NCBI GenBank assembly: GCA_963575745.1
Contig: CAUYUJ010000897.1
Coordinates: 1 to 35,000, forward strand
Length of the DNA: 35,000 bases
Source of the DNA: Prorocentrum cordatum
Lineage: Eukaryota > Sar > Dinophyceae > Prorocentrales > Prorocentraceae
Direction of reading: 5' to 3'
The position numbers and the translations under genes were made by a program. Numbering within the stretch: the stretch's first letter is position 1; the number at the start of each line of letters is the position of its first letter. Positions 1 through 10,962 of this stretch are shown here, in pieces. Below the pieces are notes generated by a model. The model worked only from the letters and a program-made list of their open reading frames with translations. It was not told where the DNA came from and did no database searches.

Positions 1-345
<345 letters not shown>

Positions 346-1394
346 TAATAATCGTGATAATGGTACTAGTAGCAATGGTCGTGGTAGTGGCAGGCCGAAG
401 CCACGAGGACCGACGAGGCAAGGAGGACAGCAAATGAAGGGGAGGGGCTAGGAGGAGGAAAGAAGAGGAGGAGGATGAGGAGCAGCAGGAGAAGAAGGAG
501 GAAGAAGGAAAGGGAGGAGGACGAACGGGAGAGAAGAGCCGGAGTGAGAGGGAATGGGGCGGAGCTAAAGACCACGAGCCAGGAGCATGAGGATCAGAAG
601 CAGAACGATGAGTGAAGGAATGTGGGGAGGAGTAGAATGGATCATGCATCTTTGATACGCAAGCACGTTTGCACTTGCTTCCGCGCGTGCGCGCACACGA
701 CGCGCGTAGGAAGAGCTGCTCCAGTACGCGCCCATCCCATGAGGTATCGCATGGTTCACCTCCAACTCGACCAGTCAAAGAGGCGGGATTAATTTGGTTG
801 CCCTCCGCTTTCCCTCCGCTGTCCTCCCATCCCTGCTTCTGATTCGTTCTCTTCTTCCTTGCGCGCAGCGGTGCGGCGCCTGGCCCGAGAGTGTGCGCTG
901 TCAAGTTCTGGATTTGGTTACTCTAGGCCCTGCCGCGCGATGTTTTGCCTCCGCTATCTGGCCTTGGCGCCCATGGCAGCCGCAGTGATTCTCTACCGCC
1001 GCGCACCTCCCGGGAGGGAAGGGGGGGTTGGGCATAGCGAGTGCAAAGAGGAAGGCCGAGATACATCAGCAATGCTCGATATGGGAGCGCGGAGGGGGCT
1101 AGAACGAGGCTCGCGCGGCACTCTCGCGCATGTCGCTGTGCTCCAGCATTTCCACGTTTCGCTCTTTCAACGCCTCTCAGCCCGTAAAGAAGTGAGATGA
1201 TGGAGTGATCAAGTAGCGAAATACGGATGAGATCGAAAACGTGCCTGGCTAATTCGGGCCAGGGGAGGGTGCGCGAACAGCTTCGGCAAGCTGACGGACT
1301 ATACATTGACGACGTGGAGAATGGGTGGGCCATCATGCCGAGCAGGGAAGCCCGGTGCAGTTCGCCCATTGCAGTCGAGGATGCTGAGACAGAA
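346..1394. other. No recognisable gene; purine-rich stretch then mixed sequence
   Basis: Bases 400-560 are strongly purine-rich (GAGGA/GGAAG). After that the sequence has ordinary complexity and high GC. Short ORFs exist on both strands, but none shows a known motif, biased third positions or convincing splice sites. I see no gene here. Confidence 0.5.
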
Positions 1395-1760
1395 GACCGC
1401 ACTACAATCATTTTGGGCCCAGGTCGTTCCAGGGGATTGCATTGGCGCTATCTCGGGGTCTTCGGCCCATCGTCCGATCATCTTGAGGTCACGGGGCCGT
1501 CCTGGGGGCACAAGTCGTGTGATGGCCATGGGGTCGTGCACCTGAACCCCGAAAAAGAGCTCACCATAAGTACATGTGGTGTTGGGTTCATCTTGGGAGC
1601 GGTTTGGGGCCCCGTGGCCACCTTGAGGTAATTGGGCAATCCTGCGGCCACGGGTCTGCTGTAGGTCATGGGGTAATCACGGGATCACCTTGTACTCATG
1701 AGGCCATATGGGGACCGTCTGGGGGTCCTCAAGTCAAGGGATCCCCCCGCTGTCGTCATC
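1395..1760. repeat. Degenerate tandem repeat of GGGGTC/CTTGAGGTC type
   Basis: Loose repetition of segments such as CTTGAGGTCACGGGGCC, CACCTTGAGGTAATTGGG and GATCACCTTGTACTCATGAGG, spaced by about 35-60 bases. Too diverged to define a unit by eye. Confidence 0.35.
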
Positions 1761-1868
1761 GTAGTTGTCAGAGCTCTTGTTTCCTTCCCCCTGTGCGGTT
1801 CTCTGCGATCGGGCGATCGGCATTGCGTCAACTGTGTCGCTGGGGGCGCGCAGCGCCGCGCCTCTTTT

Positions 1869-1959
1869 TTATGTTCTCTCTCTCTCTCTCTCTCTCTTTT
1901 GTTCGCTCTCTCTCTCTCTCTCTTTATCTCTCAATTTCTGTCTCTCTCTCTCTCTCTTT

Positions 1960-2040
<81 letters not shown>
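1869..2040. repeat. (CT)n microsatellite
   Basis: Long CT dinucleotide run with short interruptions (TTTT, TATC, AATTTCTG). It produces spurious Leu-Ser or Arg-Glu ORFs on the two strands. Confidence 0.95.
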
Positions 2041-2439
2041 CTGTTTATATTGATTGTGTTATTGTGTTCTCTTTCTTCCCATGCCCATGCGCGTTTGTTC
2101 AGGTTCACGCAGAAAGAACCACAAGACGTCGACAATGGTAGTGAGATGACCCCTTGGACCAAGGAGGTATCAAACAAGTGATACTCAAGTGCGACAGCGA
2201 CACCAGTACGACGCAACTGCAACATATCCTCCCCGCGAGGTGCACGATGCAAGTGCGCGTGGGCGGAGTCGCCTAGGGTTTCCCAAGACGGAACACATGT
2301 GCCGTACTTTTGGACACTTCGCACGGCTCCTGATGGAGCGTGAGCAATGAGTTGCTAAGGCCTCAGCAGTGGTTGCCACACTTGGCGACGAGTTTGGCGC
2401 AAGTGCAGCTTCCACCCCTTACGATTGCCCCTTGCAGCC
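2041..2439. other. No recognisable gene
   Basis: Unique-looking sequence of mixed composition between the CT run and a dispersed repeat. No motif, exon-like bias or repeat was recognised. Confidence 0.4.
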
Positions 2440-2660
2440 CGTGGGCGCCAATTGCGGTGGGCGGGCGTGCCGAGTTTTCACACTGCGCAACAAATTTTGC
2501 ACTGCATAGCTGGAAGCACATGGGCGGCACAACAAAGGTAGCACAGCACAGCTCGAACCGCAAATCACGCACCACATAGCTCCCACCACACTTTGCATGC
2601 AACACGACATGAAATTCACAGACGTGCCTACAGCACATCACCTAAATATGATACGTTGCA
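2440..2660. repeat. Dispersed degenerate repeat, CACCACATAGCT family, copy 1
   Basis: Short phrases of the form GCACCACATAGCT, TTGCACTGCATAGCTG and GCACAGCACAGCTC recur every 20-30 bases. The same family recurs at 3,150-3,310 and 15,235-15,420. Confidence 0.55.
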
Positions 2661-2744
2661 CCGCGTACATAACGCACGCACGATCGGCGACATGCAGGAT
2701 ATGTATGCATGCGCGCGCACCTCCTTAGAATCCGCACTCGCACC

Positions 2745-2965
2745 ATCATCGCCGTCCTCTTCGTCATCATCATCATCCTCATCATCACTCTTCGTAACAT
2801 TGCCAGCGTCATCGTTGCCACCATCATCGTCACCAGCATCACCGTTGCCACCATCATCACCATCATCATCATCACCGTCAGCTTCATCACCATCACCGCC
2901 CTCGTCGGCGTCATCACACCCGCCAACAATCGCCACCAACACCGTTATGGTAATCGTCGTTGTCG
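2745..2965. repeat. Imperfect CAT/TCA trinucleotide repeat
   Basis: Imperfect CATCAT/CGTCAT/CACCAT repeat. One frame reads as a serine run and another as an Asp-rich run on the reverse strand. No flanking domain supports coding. Confidence 0.8.
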
Positions 2966-3149
2966 ACGTCTCGTAGTAATCTTCCGCGGCCTTGTAGCCG
3001 CCAGTCGCCGCCGCCCGTCGCCGCGCCATTTTGGTGGCGACTTTAGTTGGGCGAGACTCACCGCTGGGACTATGCGCCAGCCCGGCCAGCTTGCGGCCGC
3101 CCGTCGCCACACTCCGTCGCCGCACCACCGAGGCGTAGATGGTGCAATT

Positions 3150-3310
3150 TAAATCGCGCTACGTAGCTTGCCCCACGCATAGGAGGCACCACGCATTATA
3201 CACAATATACATTGCACACTGCGTAGCTCACGCCACATACGTTGCACCACATAGCTTACACCACATGGATTTCACAACACCCATGCTGAACTTCTATTGC
3301 GCCACATAGC
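3150..3310. repeat. Dispersed degenerate repeat, CACCACATAGCT family, copy 2
   Basis: Contains TTGCACCACATAGCTTACAC, CACTGCGTAGCTCACGCCAC and GCTACGTAGCTTGCCCCAC, the phrases seen at 2,440-2,660 and 15,235-15,420. Confidence 0.6.
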
Positions 3311-3696
3311 ACGCACCGCGCAATATCCTGAAACACGTTCGGGGGCCCCGCTGGCAACTGTTAGGGATGCCCCGTGCGAGACGGCCATGCAAAACGGGAG
3401 CGGCGACACCGGCAATCCCCTCTGAACTCTGCGCCCTTGAACAGATGCGCATTAGATAGCGGACGGATGGCTTCCGCACAGCAGCGGAGAACTGTTCCTA
3501 TGACCATTCGTTTCGGATGGGCCCACTGAGGTCGTCACATGTCGCAGATGGATGTTGGGTCGTGCCTGGGTCACTTTTCACCCGCGTTGACTGCTAGTTT
3601 CTCTCGTGCGCTTTCTGGGCCGAGGGATATGGCATTGATTTTTCGTTGGTGTTTTGAGTATCATTTTCTCTGCTCCCCCATCGAGAGGACGACAAT
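3311..3696. other. No recognisable gene; possible leader of the following ORF
   Basis: Mixed-composition sequence with no recognised motif. It ends directly before an ATG at 3,697 that opens a GC3-rich ORF. A pyrimidine-rich segment (3,660-3,680, ending tgctccccca) lies just upstream of that ATG. No spliced-leader relic is visible. Confidence 0.35.
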
Positions 3697-4200
3697 ATGC
3701 ATACCTCCCACACAAGCAGTCCTTCCATACATGTCGCACCACCTCTGGACGACGCGGTGCCCATGGAAGATGACTTCGACCCCGTGGAGGATGACGACGC
3801 CAATCCCGTGGGGGAGGCTGTTCCAGAGCCTGTCGTGGAAGCTACCCCATCTCCTGCGACCGCATCTGGGAAGAAAAGGGGCCGCCCTAAAAAAGGTTGG
3901 GATGAGCTTTGCAGGCAGCGGTGCAGCGGCACGATGTCTCTGCGCGAGGAAGCGAACGCTTGGAAAACAAAAGGCAAAATCAACGCGGACGCCTTCACGA
4001 AAAGCAGCTGGGACACGCAGCCCTCGATGATCGCCAGATGCAAATGCAGTTCGCGCACGTGCACGAAGTCTTGGTGCCCCTTCTCTGCGCTTTGCCATCT
4101 CCCTGCCGTCGGGCCGCATGCATGTTCGCTTTCTGCAGCGCAGGGGAAATGGCAGACGGGGGGCGCATGGAATGGCACGGGACCGGCAATGGAATACTAA
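3697..4200 (+). CDS. AT-hook-containing ORF, possible first exon of a larger gene
   Basis: The ORF opens at an ATG. Residues 1-58 are acidic and proline-rich. An AT-hook core (KKRGRPKK, residues about 59-66) follows, then a charged stretch (WDELC..., LREEANAWKTKGKIN). The AT-hook is a DNA minor-groove binding motif, so a nuclear role is plausible. Coding character is strongest up to about position 4,060; beyond that the translation becomes arbitrary and the real exon may end earlier. The next exon-like block (4,419-4,608) and the MULE transposase exons (7,752 onward) are on the same strand. This ORF could be the N-terminus of that gene, but the exons between cannot be joined with certainty. 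Confidence 0.33.
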   Translation: MHTSHTSSPSIHVAPPLDDAVPMEDDFDPVEDDDANPVGEAVPEPVVEATPSPATASGKKRGRPKKGWDELCRQRCSGTMSLREEANAWKTKGKINADAFTKSSWDTQPSMIARCKCSSRTCTKSWCPFSALCHLPAVGPHACSLSAAQGKWQTGGAWNGTGPAMEY

Positions 4201-4418
4201 AGTGACAGGGAAGTGCGGTTGGTTTCTCACATGCGGCGCGCTATCTTCCTATTTCCATCCGGCCTTTGGTGTCCAAGTGCGTTGCTGAGAGGGCCCACGT
4301 GCCGAAGTTGTCTTCTGATGTTGACTGGGGGAGATGGACCCTTAGCACAGTAGCGCGCAGTGCGCTGACAGAGACCCCAGTGAATAATGCGTGCGTTGCA
4401 TGAGTTCTTCCCTAATAG

Positions 4419-4608
4419 CCTCCTCGTCCGCACTCGGTGCGCCCGCTTCTTCGACGAGGTGGCCGAGGAGACCGCGACAAGATGGCTTGTTGTTTGCACT
4501 TCGGGAACATGCGACGGCACCAAGGCCGTCAAGCAGCGGAAGCTCGAGCTGGCCAAGGAACCACGATTCGCTCGCCTCGCGCGCGTAGAACTCCAGGGGG
4601 GCCCCGAG
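4419..4608 (+). CDS. Internal exon, unidentified protein
   Basis: A 190-nt open segment lies between a pyrimidine-led acceptor (ttcttccctaatag) and a consensus donor (GAG|gtgagg at 4,609). It reads about 63 residues, including VRTRCARFFDEVAEE, TRWLVVCTSGTCDG and AKEPRFARLARVEL. Third positions are strongly G/C, unlike the flanking repeats, which argues for a real exon. The two cysteines in CTSGTC could belong to a zinc-binding element, but no family is recognised. The 3' phase is 0. It lies between the AT-hook ORF and the MULE exons on the same strand and may belong to the same gene. Confidence 0.45.
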
Positions 4609-4609
4609 G

Positions 4610-4976
4610 TGAGGATGATGCTGCTGGTGACGGTGGTGATCCTGTTGCTGTTGCAGATGATGTGGTGCAGATTCATGTGTTCATGATGGTCGTGATGATT
4701 CTGATACTGATGATGGTGTTGATGGTGGTGGCGATAGGTGGTGGACTGGTAACGATCAAGCGGATCATGATGAAAATGCAGATAATGACTGCGCTGATTA
4801 TGATGACGCGGATGATGCTGCTGTTGATGGTGATCATGATGATGAGGATGGTGCTCATGATGATGAGTGTGATGCGGATAGTGATGATGCGGATGGTGAG
4901 GAGGTGGGTGAGGAAGCGGAGGATGAGAAGGGCGAAGGAAGAGGAAAAAGGAGGTGGAAGAATGGGATGATGATGG
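4610..4976 (+). repeat. GAT-rich imperfect repeat with an open acidic frame
   Basis: Imperfect GAT/GATGAT repeat. From about 4,661 one frame stays open for about 110 codons. It is rich in Asp with interspersed Gly, His and Ala, and ends in a basic stretch (GKRRWKNG) and GGLRNEGIFP before a TGA. It has no ATG near its start and could be a low-complexity acidic exon or simply translated microsatellite. Its last codons are duplicated at 7,163-7,185. Confidence 0.5.
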
Positions 4977-5056
4977 GGGGCCTCCGCAATGAGGGCATTT
5001 TTCCGTGACTTCTGAAACGGACACTTTTTGATGCAATCCTTCTTGAAGGGCGCAGG
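4977..5056. repeat. Left boundary module, duplicated at 7.05-7.19 kb
   Basis: 4,977-4,999 matches 7,163-7,185 in 22 of 23 bases (GGGGCCTC, then GCAATGAGGGCATT). 5,014-5,056 begins GAAACGGAC and contains CAATCCTTCTTGAAGGGC. Related modules occur at 5,831-5,872 and 7,046-7,088. The modules therefore bracket the two tandem arrays between 5.1 and 7.05 kb. Confidence 0.7.
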
Positions 5057-5109
5057 TGGTCCCCAGGGTCTGGACGCCATGTAGTAGTTGTACATCGGAC
5101 TGCCCAGGT

Positions 5110-5300
5110 CAGGGATGCCAGATTTGCAGAGCTCATTGGGCTCATGGGGCTTGCAGGGCTCATGGAGCTAGCCGTATTCATCAGGGCAAACCCCACTGCA
5201 AAGTAGCTCCATAATCCTTCCTCGCTTTTCCGTGCTTGCAGGGCTCGCAGGCCTCACGGGGCCCGCTGGGCTAATAGAGCTCGCGTTGCTCGCAGGGCGG
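5110..5300. repeat. Degenerate GGGCTCATG-type minisatellite
   Basis: Diverged 9-bp units (GGGCTCATG, GGGCTTGCA, GGGCTCATGGAG) that lead into the homogeneous array at 5,435-5,740. Confidence 0.6.
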
Positions 5301-5434
5301 TGCGCCCTTGGGATTCAAGACCGATAGTGCTTTAAACTCCCTCCACACCAGGACCGCGTGGCGCAGGCAGCTCGCGATCATGGTGCTGGCGCCCGAGCCT
5401 GTTGCCCACTGGCAGGGCCCAGATGCGAGGAGAA

Positions 5435-5745
<311 letters not shown>

Positions 5746-5830
5746 CTTCTAGGGCTCCTAGGTGGTGGTGCTGGCGCTGCTGGTACTGCTGGTTGTGCTG
5801 CTGCTGCTGTCGGTGCTGCTGGTGACTTTT

Positions 5831-7088
5831 GAGCGGACCGATTTTGTTACAATCCTCTCTGGAGGGTTCAGGAAGTTCCCTGACCCTGGCCACCTCCTTA
5901 TTGGATAGCGTGTTGTGTTAAAGTTGTGTTGCAAGTTTGGGCCCTCTTGGAGCCATCTTGGGGCCCTCTTGGGACCCTCCCGGGCCCTTTGGGGGCCTTG
6001 CGGAAACCCTCTGAGGGCTTCAAGGGGCCTCCAAGAGGGCCAAGAATTTAACAAACATTTAACAGAAACCACCTCCTTTTTGGAGAGCGTGTTCTGTCAA
6101 ATTTCTGTTAACTTTGGGGCCCTCATGGGGCCATCTTGGGGCCTTCTTGGGGCCATCCTGGGCCCTCCTGGGGCCCCGCGGGAGGGCCCTCCAAGAGGGC
6201 CATGAATTTAATACAAATTTAACAGAAACCAGCTCCTTCTTGGAGAGCATGTTCTGCTAAATTTCTGTTACGTTTGGGCCCCTCTTGGGGCCTTTTGGGG
6301 GCCCTCTTGGAACCCTCCTGGGCCCTTTGGGGGCCTTGCGGGGGCCCTCTGAAGGCTACAAGGAGCCTCCAAGAGGGCCAAAAATTCAACACACATTTAA
6401 CAGAAACCACCTCCGTCTTGGAGAGCGTGTTCTGTTAACTTTCTGTTGAATGTGGTGCCACCTTGGGGCCATTTTGGAGCCCTCTCGGGGCCATCCTGGG
6501 CCCTCCTGGGGCCCTGCGAGAACCCCCATGAGGGCGTCAAGGGGCCTCAAGGAGGGCCAAGAATTCAACATGAATTTAACAAAAACCACCTCCTTCTTGG
6601 AGAGCGTGTTCTGTCAAATGTCTGTTAAATTTGGGGCCCTCCTGGAGCCACCTTGGGGCCCTCTCGGGGCCATCCTGGGCCCTCCTGGGACCTTGCGGGG
6701 ACCCCCATGAGGGCTTCAAGGGGCCTCAAGGAGGGCCAAGAATTCAACAGACATTTAACAGAAATCGCCTCCTTCTTGGAGAGCGTGTTCTGTTAAATTT
6801 CTGTTAAATGTGGGGCCCTTTTGGGGCCTGACCCTCCTGGGCCCTCTTGAGGCCCTGCGGGAGCGTTCTTAGGGCCCTCTGGGACATCCAGGAGGGCCAA
6901 GAATTTAGCACAACCTTAACATAAACAAGTTCCTTTTTGGAGGGCGTGTTGTTTTAAAACTGTGTTACATGTGGGGCTCTCTTGAGACCATCTTGGGGCC
7001 CTCTTGGGGCCCTTCTGGGCCCCCTGGGGGCCCTGCGGACCGATTGAAACGGACCCATTGTGCTACAATGCTTCTTGGAGGGCCCAGG
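5831..7088. repeat. Tandem array of a 160-180-bp GC-rich unit, about 7 copies
   Basis: Each unit carries AACAGAAACCACCTCCTT, then TTGGAGAGCGTGTTCTGTTAA, then a run of GGGGCCCTCTTGG/GGGGCCATCCTGG submotifs and AGAGGGCCAAGAATT. Unit markers fall near 5,899, 6,070, 6,229, 6,407, 6,586, 6,765 and 6,926. GAAACGGAC-type modules sit at both ends (5,831-5,872 and 7,046-7,088). Confidence 0.92.
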
Positions 7089-7751
7089 GGATTTCCAGGA
7101 ACTGCCGCACAGGGCTTGCATCCTTATCTCGCTTCTTTGGTGCTGCAGAGTTGAACGGTTGCGGGGCCTCGGCAATGAGGGCATTATCCCTGCTTCGGAA
7201 TCAGCAGAATTGGGGAATTATCGACATCTGTCGAGAGAGGGAGGATGACGACGTCTGTAGAGGAAGGCGGAGACGGAGGACGAGGAGGAAAACTAGGGCG
7301 AAGAGGAGGATGAGGAGGACGAAAATAATGAGGAGGTCGGCGGGGGGGCACAGGAGGAAAAGGAGGAGCTGGAGTTGGCTAAATAAGAGAAGGGGGCGCA
7401 TGGAGATGATGGCTCCCGACAGGGCCCCGCGCGGCGGGCGCGAACGCAGCCCAGCCGCGGCCGCGAGGAAGGGCAGCGGTAGGGGCAGGTGGAGGCGGAG
7501 GAGGAACAAGAGGAATATATGGAGGCAGAGGATGGGGAGAAGGATGGCGTTGTTCCCCAAAGGGCCTATTTCAGTATACTTACTTATGGGTACCATCGGA
7601 AAAACCCGAGCGCGGCCGAGGGCGCCCGTGGTGTACACGCGGCGCGAAGAAGAATCGGCATTCTTAACCCTAGTTTGTCTCCTATTGCGGTTTCCTCACC
7701 ATGCCTTCGCTGGCCCCTCTGATCGTTGTCGTCGTGCGGCTGCGTCGACAG
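7089..7751 (+). other. Probable intronic sequence with a short exon candidate and a purine-rich tract
   Basis: At 7,163 onward one frame reads RGLGNEGIIPASESAELGNY, whose start repeats the end of the open frame near 4,977 (GLRNEGI). It may be a short exon. 7,225-7,520 is purine-rich (GAGGA, CGGAGG) and gives only low-complexity translations. 7,660-7,750 is pyrimidine-rich and leads to the acceptor of the first MULE exon. Confidence 0.35.
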
Positions 7752-8305
7752 AACACGCGTGGCACATTGCGCTCGTGACGCACATGTGTAATAAAATGAT
7801 TGTGGCGTTTTGCGCCCAGGAATACGGCCAGAAATACACGCCCGAGCAGGCCGAGTACCACATGGGGCAGGCCCGCATTCCTCTAGGCGAAAGGCCGTCC
7901 AAGATCCAACTGAAAGGGCAACGACCACGGAACCACCAAGTTGATCGGATATCTTGCGAGTGCATCGGTCAGTTCGAAGACTGGCTGAAGAAAGACCTCA
8001 GGCCCGCGATTGTTCTCAAGGACGACCCAGGTTTCACGGTGACGCCAGACAAGTTGCGGGTGCCATTTACGATTGCGCTGGCTGAAGTAGTGGTCGCGCA
8101 GATCAGGTCTCCATGGTTTCTGATGGATTTCACATTTGAGACCAATATCGACGGTATTGTGATCGGATCCTGTGGGCCGGTAGCCCTCCATGTGCACCCT
8201 GCGACAGGAGAGCCTTCCATGCGGTATTGCCCCGCCGTGTTCATCGCATGTGAAAGGGAGGACCAAGAGGCGCACCAATTCCTCATGCGCGAATACATGG
8301 GCATG
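7752..8305 (+). CDS. MULE-like transposase, exon A (first catalytic Asp)
   Basis: Open frame after a pyrimidine-led acceptor (gtcgacag). The first part carries EYGQKYTPEQAEYHMGQA and RPSKIQLKGQRPR. The middle carries FLMDFTFETN followed by GIVIGSCGPVALHV, then PAVFIACEREDQEAHQFLM. This order matches the MULE DDE core of Mutator-like transposases: first Asp in D-x-T-F-x-T-N, then a Gly-rich turn, then a conserved Glu-Asp segment. Such enzymes cut and rejoin transposon ends in the nucleus. No GT donor is near the end of homology. A GC donor at 8,306 (ATG|gcgcct, phase 0) pairs with the acceptor at 8,669. Exons B and C follow on the same strand. The frame stays open to 8,470, but the translation after about 8,310 is Gly/Arg-rich and non-homologous. 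Confidence 0.6.
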
Positions 8306-8669
8306 GCGCCTGGGCGCCTTCCGAACATACTTCTCGGCTCGGGCGGGGGGAAGGGGGGTTCGAGAGACCCCCCCTCAGGACGAAGGGCGAAGCGGAGGGG
8401 CAAAGAGCGGGGCTCGGGTAGCACTGTGGAATTTCAGGACAAGAGGGACAAAACATCGGAGGCCAAATGAGGACTCGGAACGCCCCCTGGAGCTCGGCGC
8501 GTCGGGCGGGGGAGAGGCGGCCGCCGGGGCGCCTTGCGACCAACGATTCTTGTTGGTGTCCTCCTCCTCCCGCTCGTTTTGCGCCCCCGCCCCCTCCCGT
8601 GTCCATCTTCTTTCCCCCCTTTTCCCTCTCCGTTTTTCGTCCTTCTCCCTCTTCCCTCCCTTTTTCGAG
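8306..8669 (+). other. Probable GC-AG intron with a long polypyrimidine tract
   Basis: 8,560-8,666 is almost wholly C and T and ends in TTTTTCGAG. The exon downstream is in phase 0, which fits a GC donor at 8,306 (ATG|gcgcct). GC donors are frequent in dinoflagellates. 8,297-8,309 (ATGGGCATGGCGC) is repeated with two changes at 8,679-8,691, on the other side of this intron. Confidence 0.45.
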
Positions 8670-8846
8670 GCATCGCGCATGGGAATCGCGCTGACCGACG
8701 GCTTCGTGGATTGTAAGGTTTTCTACGGACTGGAAGATCTCGCCCTGGATCGGCAGATATACCTCCACAGGTGCCTGCAACACGTCAAAACGAACATTCG
8801 GGAAGAATCGTCCAATCGCAACCTTGCTGGCGGCGAATCCCGCTTG
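8670..8846 (+). CDS. MULE-like transposase, exon B (second catalytic Asp)
   Basis: This exon of about 59 codons follows the polypyrimidine acceptor. It reads GIALTDGFVDCKVFYGL and, about 13 residues on, YLHRCLQHVKTNIREES. The TDGF...DCK segment fits the second catalytic Asp of MULE transposases. The HRCLQHVKxNI segment fits the conserved Cys/His-containing helix that follows (C-x2-H-x2-N type). The 3' end is uncertain: SRL at 8,846 followed by a possible GC donor (gcgcac) joins exon C in phase 0. Beyond this the frame decays into Ala/Arg-rich translation. Confidence 0.58.
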
Positions 8847-8965
8847 GCGCACGGCGACGGCGCCTGCCCGAGAGCGCGCCGAAACGCAGCAGCGACAGCA
8901 GCAATGACAGCAATCGGGGTTATTCGACGGGGGGGGGCCAATGACAGCCAGGTGAATACCTGCAG

Positions 8966-9145
8966 CCCCTGGTGCTCATGGTGGAATTCACCGCTGGGCT
9001 ACCGAACGACCTGGAGGTCACCGTCCTGTGGGAGGAGCTGCTCGATCGGATGGAGCACAATCGTCGCGATCGTCCCAACGACATGAACGAACCTCGGATG
9101 GCAGACTACCTTCGCAAACGGTTCTCGCTTTGCAGGGGCTTTGGG
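8966..9145 (+). CDS. MULE-like transposase, exon C
   Basis: This 180-nt exon lies between a good acceptor (tacctgcag) and a consensus donor (GGG|gtgagc at 9,146), both phase 0. It reads PLVLMVEFTAGLP, VTVLWEELLDRME and PRMADYLRKRF. Mutator-like transposases have a comparable helical segment, with a conserved Trp, between the second Asp and the final Glu. The C-terminal part of the protein is not found immediately downstream; a fitting C-terminal set lies at 24,833-26,253 on the same strand. Confidence 0.55.
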
Positions 9146-9621
9146 GTGAGCGCTCGAAGATCGCGTGCCTTTGCCGGTTGATCGAGGTTTGCAGTGCGGT
9201 CGTTGGATAGTGGAGGACGCAACTGCGCGAGAGGGCAATAGTTGAGATGGCGACGAGGAAGGGAGGGAACATAATGAAGAGGGAAAGATAGAGATGCCCA
9301 TCGTCTTCTTATTTCTGCATATGTTTCCTCGCCTCGTTGTTCCGCAGGGTTGCTCGCCCAGCGCTTCCGATTGAGTCGCTGCGCGCAGGGCGACCGAGGG
9401 CGCGGAGTTCGCGCCATCGAGGCGCCGAATGCATCGAGACCTCGGTCCCCCCCAATCCACGCATCGCGCTGCCCCTGCGCTGCCCCGCGTTCGCCTGCCT
9501 CCTTATTGCCCCCCCCCCCATCTTCGCTCTCAATCTCTCTCGGTCTCTTCATCGTCGCCCACGGCCGATGCCACTTCCATGCGTCGCAAGGGGCAGGCTG
9601 GCTCCTTCAACCTCGTTGTTG
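9146..9621 (+). other. Probable intron; one further exon candidate
   Basis: Begins with the exon C donor. A strong acceptor (tgtttcctcgcctcgttgttccgcag, 9,323-9,348) is followed by an Arg-rich open stretch with no recognised motif. Whether this is the next exon of the MULE gene cannot be decided by eye. Confidence 0.3.
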
Positions 9622-9682
9622 TTTCTCTCTCTCTCTCTCTCTCTTGTTTTTTTTTTTCTCTCTCTCTCTCTCTCTCTTTTTC
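9622..9682. repeat. (CT)n microsatellite
   Basis: Two CT runs separated by a T-rich interruption. Confidence 0.95.
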
Positions 9683-9835
9683 TCACGCGCCGCGGCCCCA
9701 AGGGGTCGGCGGATGACGGGAAGCGCCTTTTCGGAACGAATGTCTAAATGAAGTATAGATAAAGAAACAAACTCGCGAGGGACAACTGGTTCCCGATTGT
9801 ACACGTTGATACGCTGGCGGATTCCGCTCAAGATA

Positions 9836-10085
9836 GCCGTTTCGCCCGAGTCATCCTCGAACACTTGAGATGATGAAGCCGTGTATTTGAGACGTGTTTT
9901 GTTAAACATGAGGCTATCGCTCGATACATCACAGGAAAACGAGCTACTGAGCTCGCTTGCGAAATTGAACGGATCGTTGGAAATTGTTCTTCGCCCGAGA
10001 CCGCCTCGAAAACGTTAGATGTGGAAGCTGTTTGATGTAGACGTGTTTCGTTAAAATTGGGGCTCTCGCTAGAGACATCCTCGGA
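9836..10085. repeat. Diverged tandem duplication, period about 150 bp
   Basis: 9,836-9,934 (TTCGCCCGAG, GACGTGTTTTGTTAAA, GCTATCGCTCGATACATC) recurs at 9,985-10,085 (TTCGCCCGAG, GACGTGTTTCGTTAAA, GCTCTCGCTAGAGACATC) at roughly 70% identity by eye. Confidence 0.75.
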
Positions 10086-10119
10086 ACACGGCGCTCGCAC
10101 CATCTGAGCTCGAGGTCCT

Positions 10120-10332
10120 GTCTGGTCCGTCTCTTCCGTCCTCTCCGCCTCTGAAGTCTCCTCCGTTTCAGAGGTATCCGTCTCCTCCGTCTCTGAGGTC
10201 TCCTCCTTCTCTGAGGTCTCTTCCATCTCTCATCCGCCTCCTCCGTCTCCTTTTTCATCCTCCTCCTTTTCCTTTCTCCCCCTCCTTTTCCTCCTCCTCC
10301 TCCTCGTCCTCCTCCTTTTCCTCCTCCTCCTC
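10120..10332. repeat. CTCCGTCTCTGAGGTCT repeats followed by a TCC/CCT-rich tract
   Basis: An 18-21-bp unit around TCCGTCTCTGAGGTCTCC recurs at 10,133-10,225. It then becomes a pyrimidine-only CCTCCT tract to 10,332. Confidence 0.85.
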
Positions 10333-10342
10333 CGCGCGCGCG

Positions 10343-10540
10343 CCGTGCATCCCCCCGCTCGTCGCCCCCATATCACGTCTCCCACGCGCGCCGCGCATCC
10401 CCGGCGCCCGTCGCCCCCATAGCACTTCCCGCACGCACGCCGCACATCCCGCCCGCCCATCGCCCCCATAACACATCCCGCACGCACGCCGAACATCCCC
10501 CCGCCCGTCGCCACCATGACATAACCCTGCACACACGCGC
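10343..10540. repeat. 49-bp GC-rich tandem repeat, 4 copies
   Basis: Units start GCCGTGCATCCC, GCCGCGCATCCC, GCCGCACATCCC and GCCGAACATCCC. Each continues with CGCCCGTCGCCCCCATA or a close variant and ends in CGCACGCAC. Confidence 0.85.
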
Positions 10541-10612
10541 GCACACGCGCAAACAGCCGCTCACACAAGCACACACACAGGCACGTGCACATACACGCAC
10601 GCTCACACCAGA
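10540..10612. repeat. CA/CG-type microsatellite
   Basis: Imperfect CACACG/CACACA run. Confidence 0.8.
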
Positions 10613-10819
10613 GTAACCACGGCAACCACAGGCAACCACTAAGCTCGGAGAAGCAACCACTAATCCCGCCCTCCGCGCGCGACGCGAGTTCTGGCGAACT
10701 CTCTGTGGGGGAGGCGCTTGGGGCCCCATCTCCCCCGCGCGATCCCTGGCTGATCGTCTGGGGGGTGGGGGGCTCGCGCGGCAGCGGCAGCAGCAGCAGA
10801 GCAGGAGTGGGAGGAGGAA

Positions 10820-10962
10820 AAGAGGCAGATGACGACGAAGAGGGGAGGGACGAGGAGGAGGAGGACAAGGAGGTGGAGGAAGGACAGGAGGAGGAGGAGG
10901 AGGAAGAAGAGGAAGAGGAAAAGGAGGAGGAGGAGGAGGAGGAGGAGGAGGAGGAGGATAGG
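10820..10962. repeat. (GAG)n purine tract
   Basis: GGAGGA-type repeat, purine-only for long stretches. It is complementary in composition to the CCT tract at 10,225-10,332. Confidence 0.92.
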
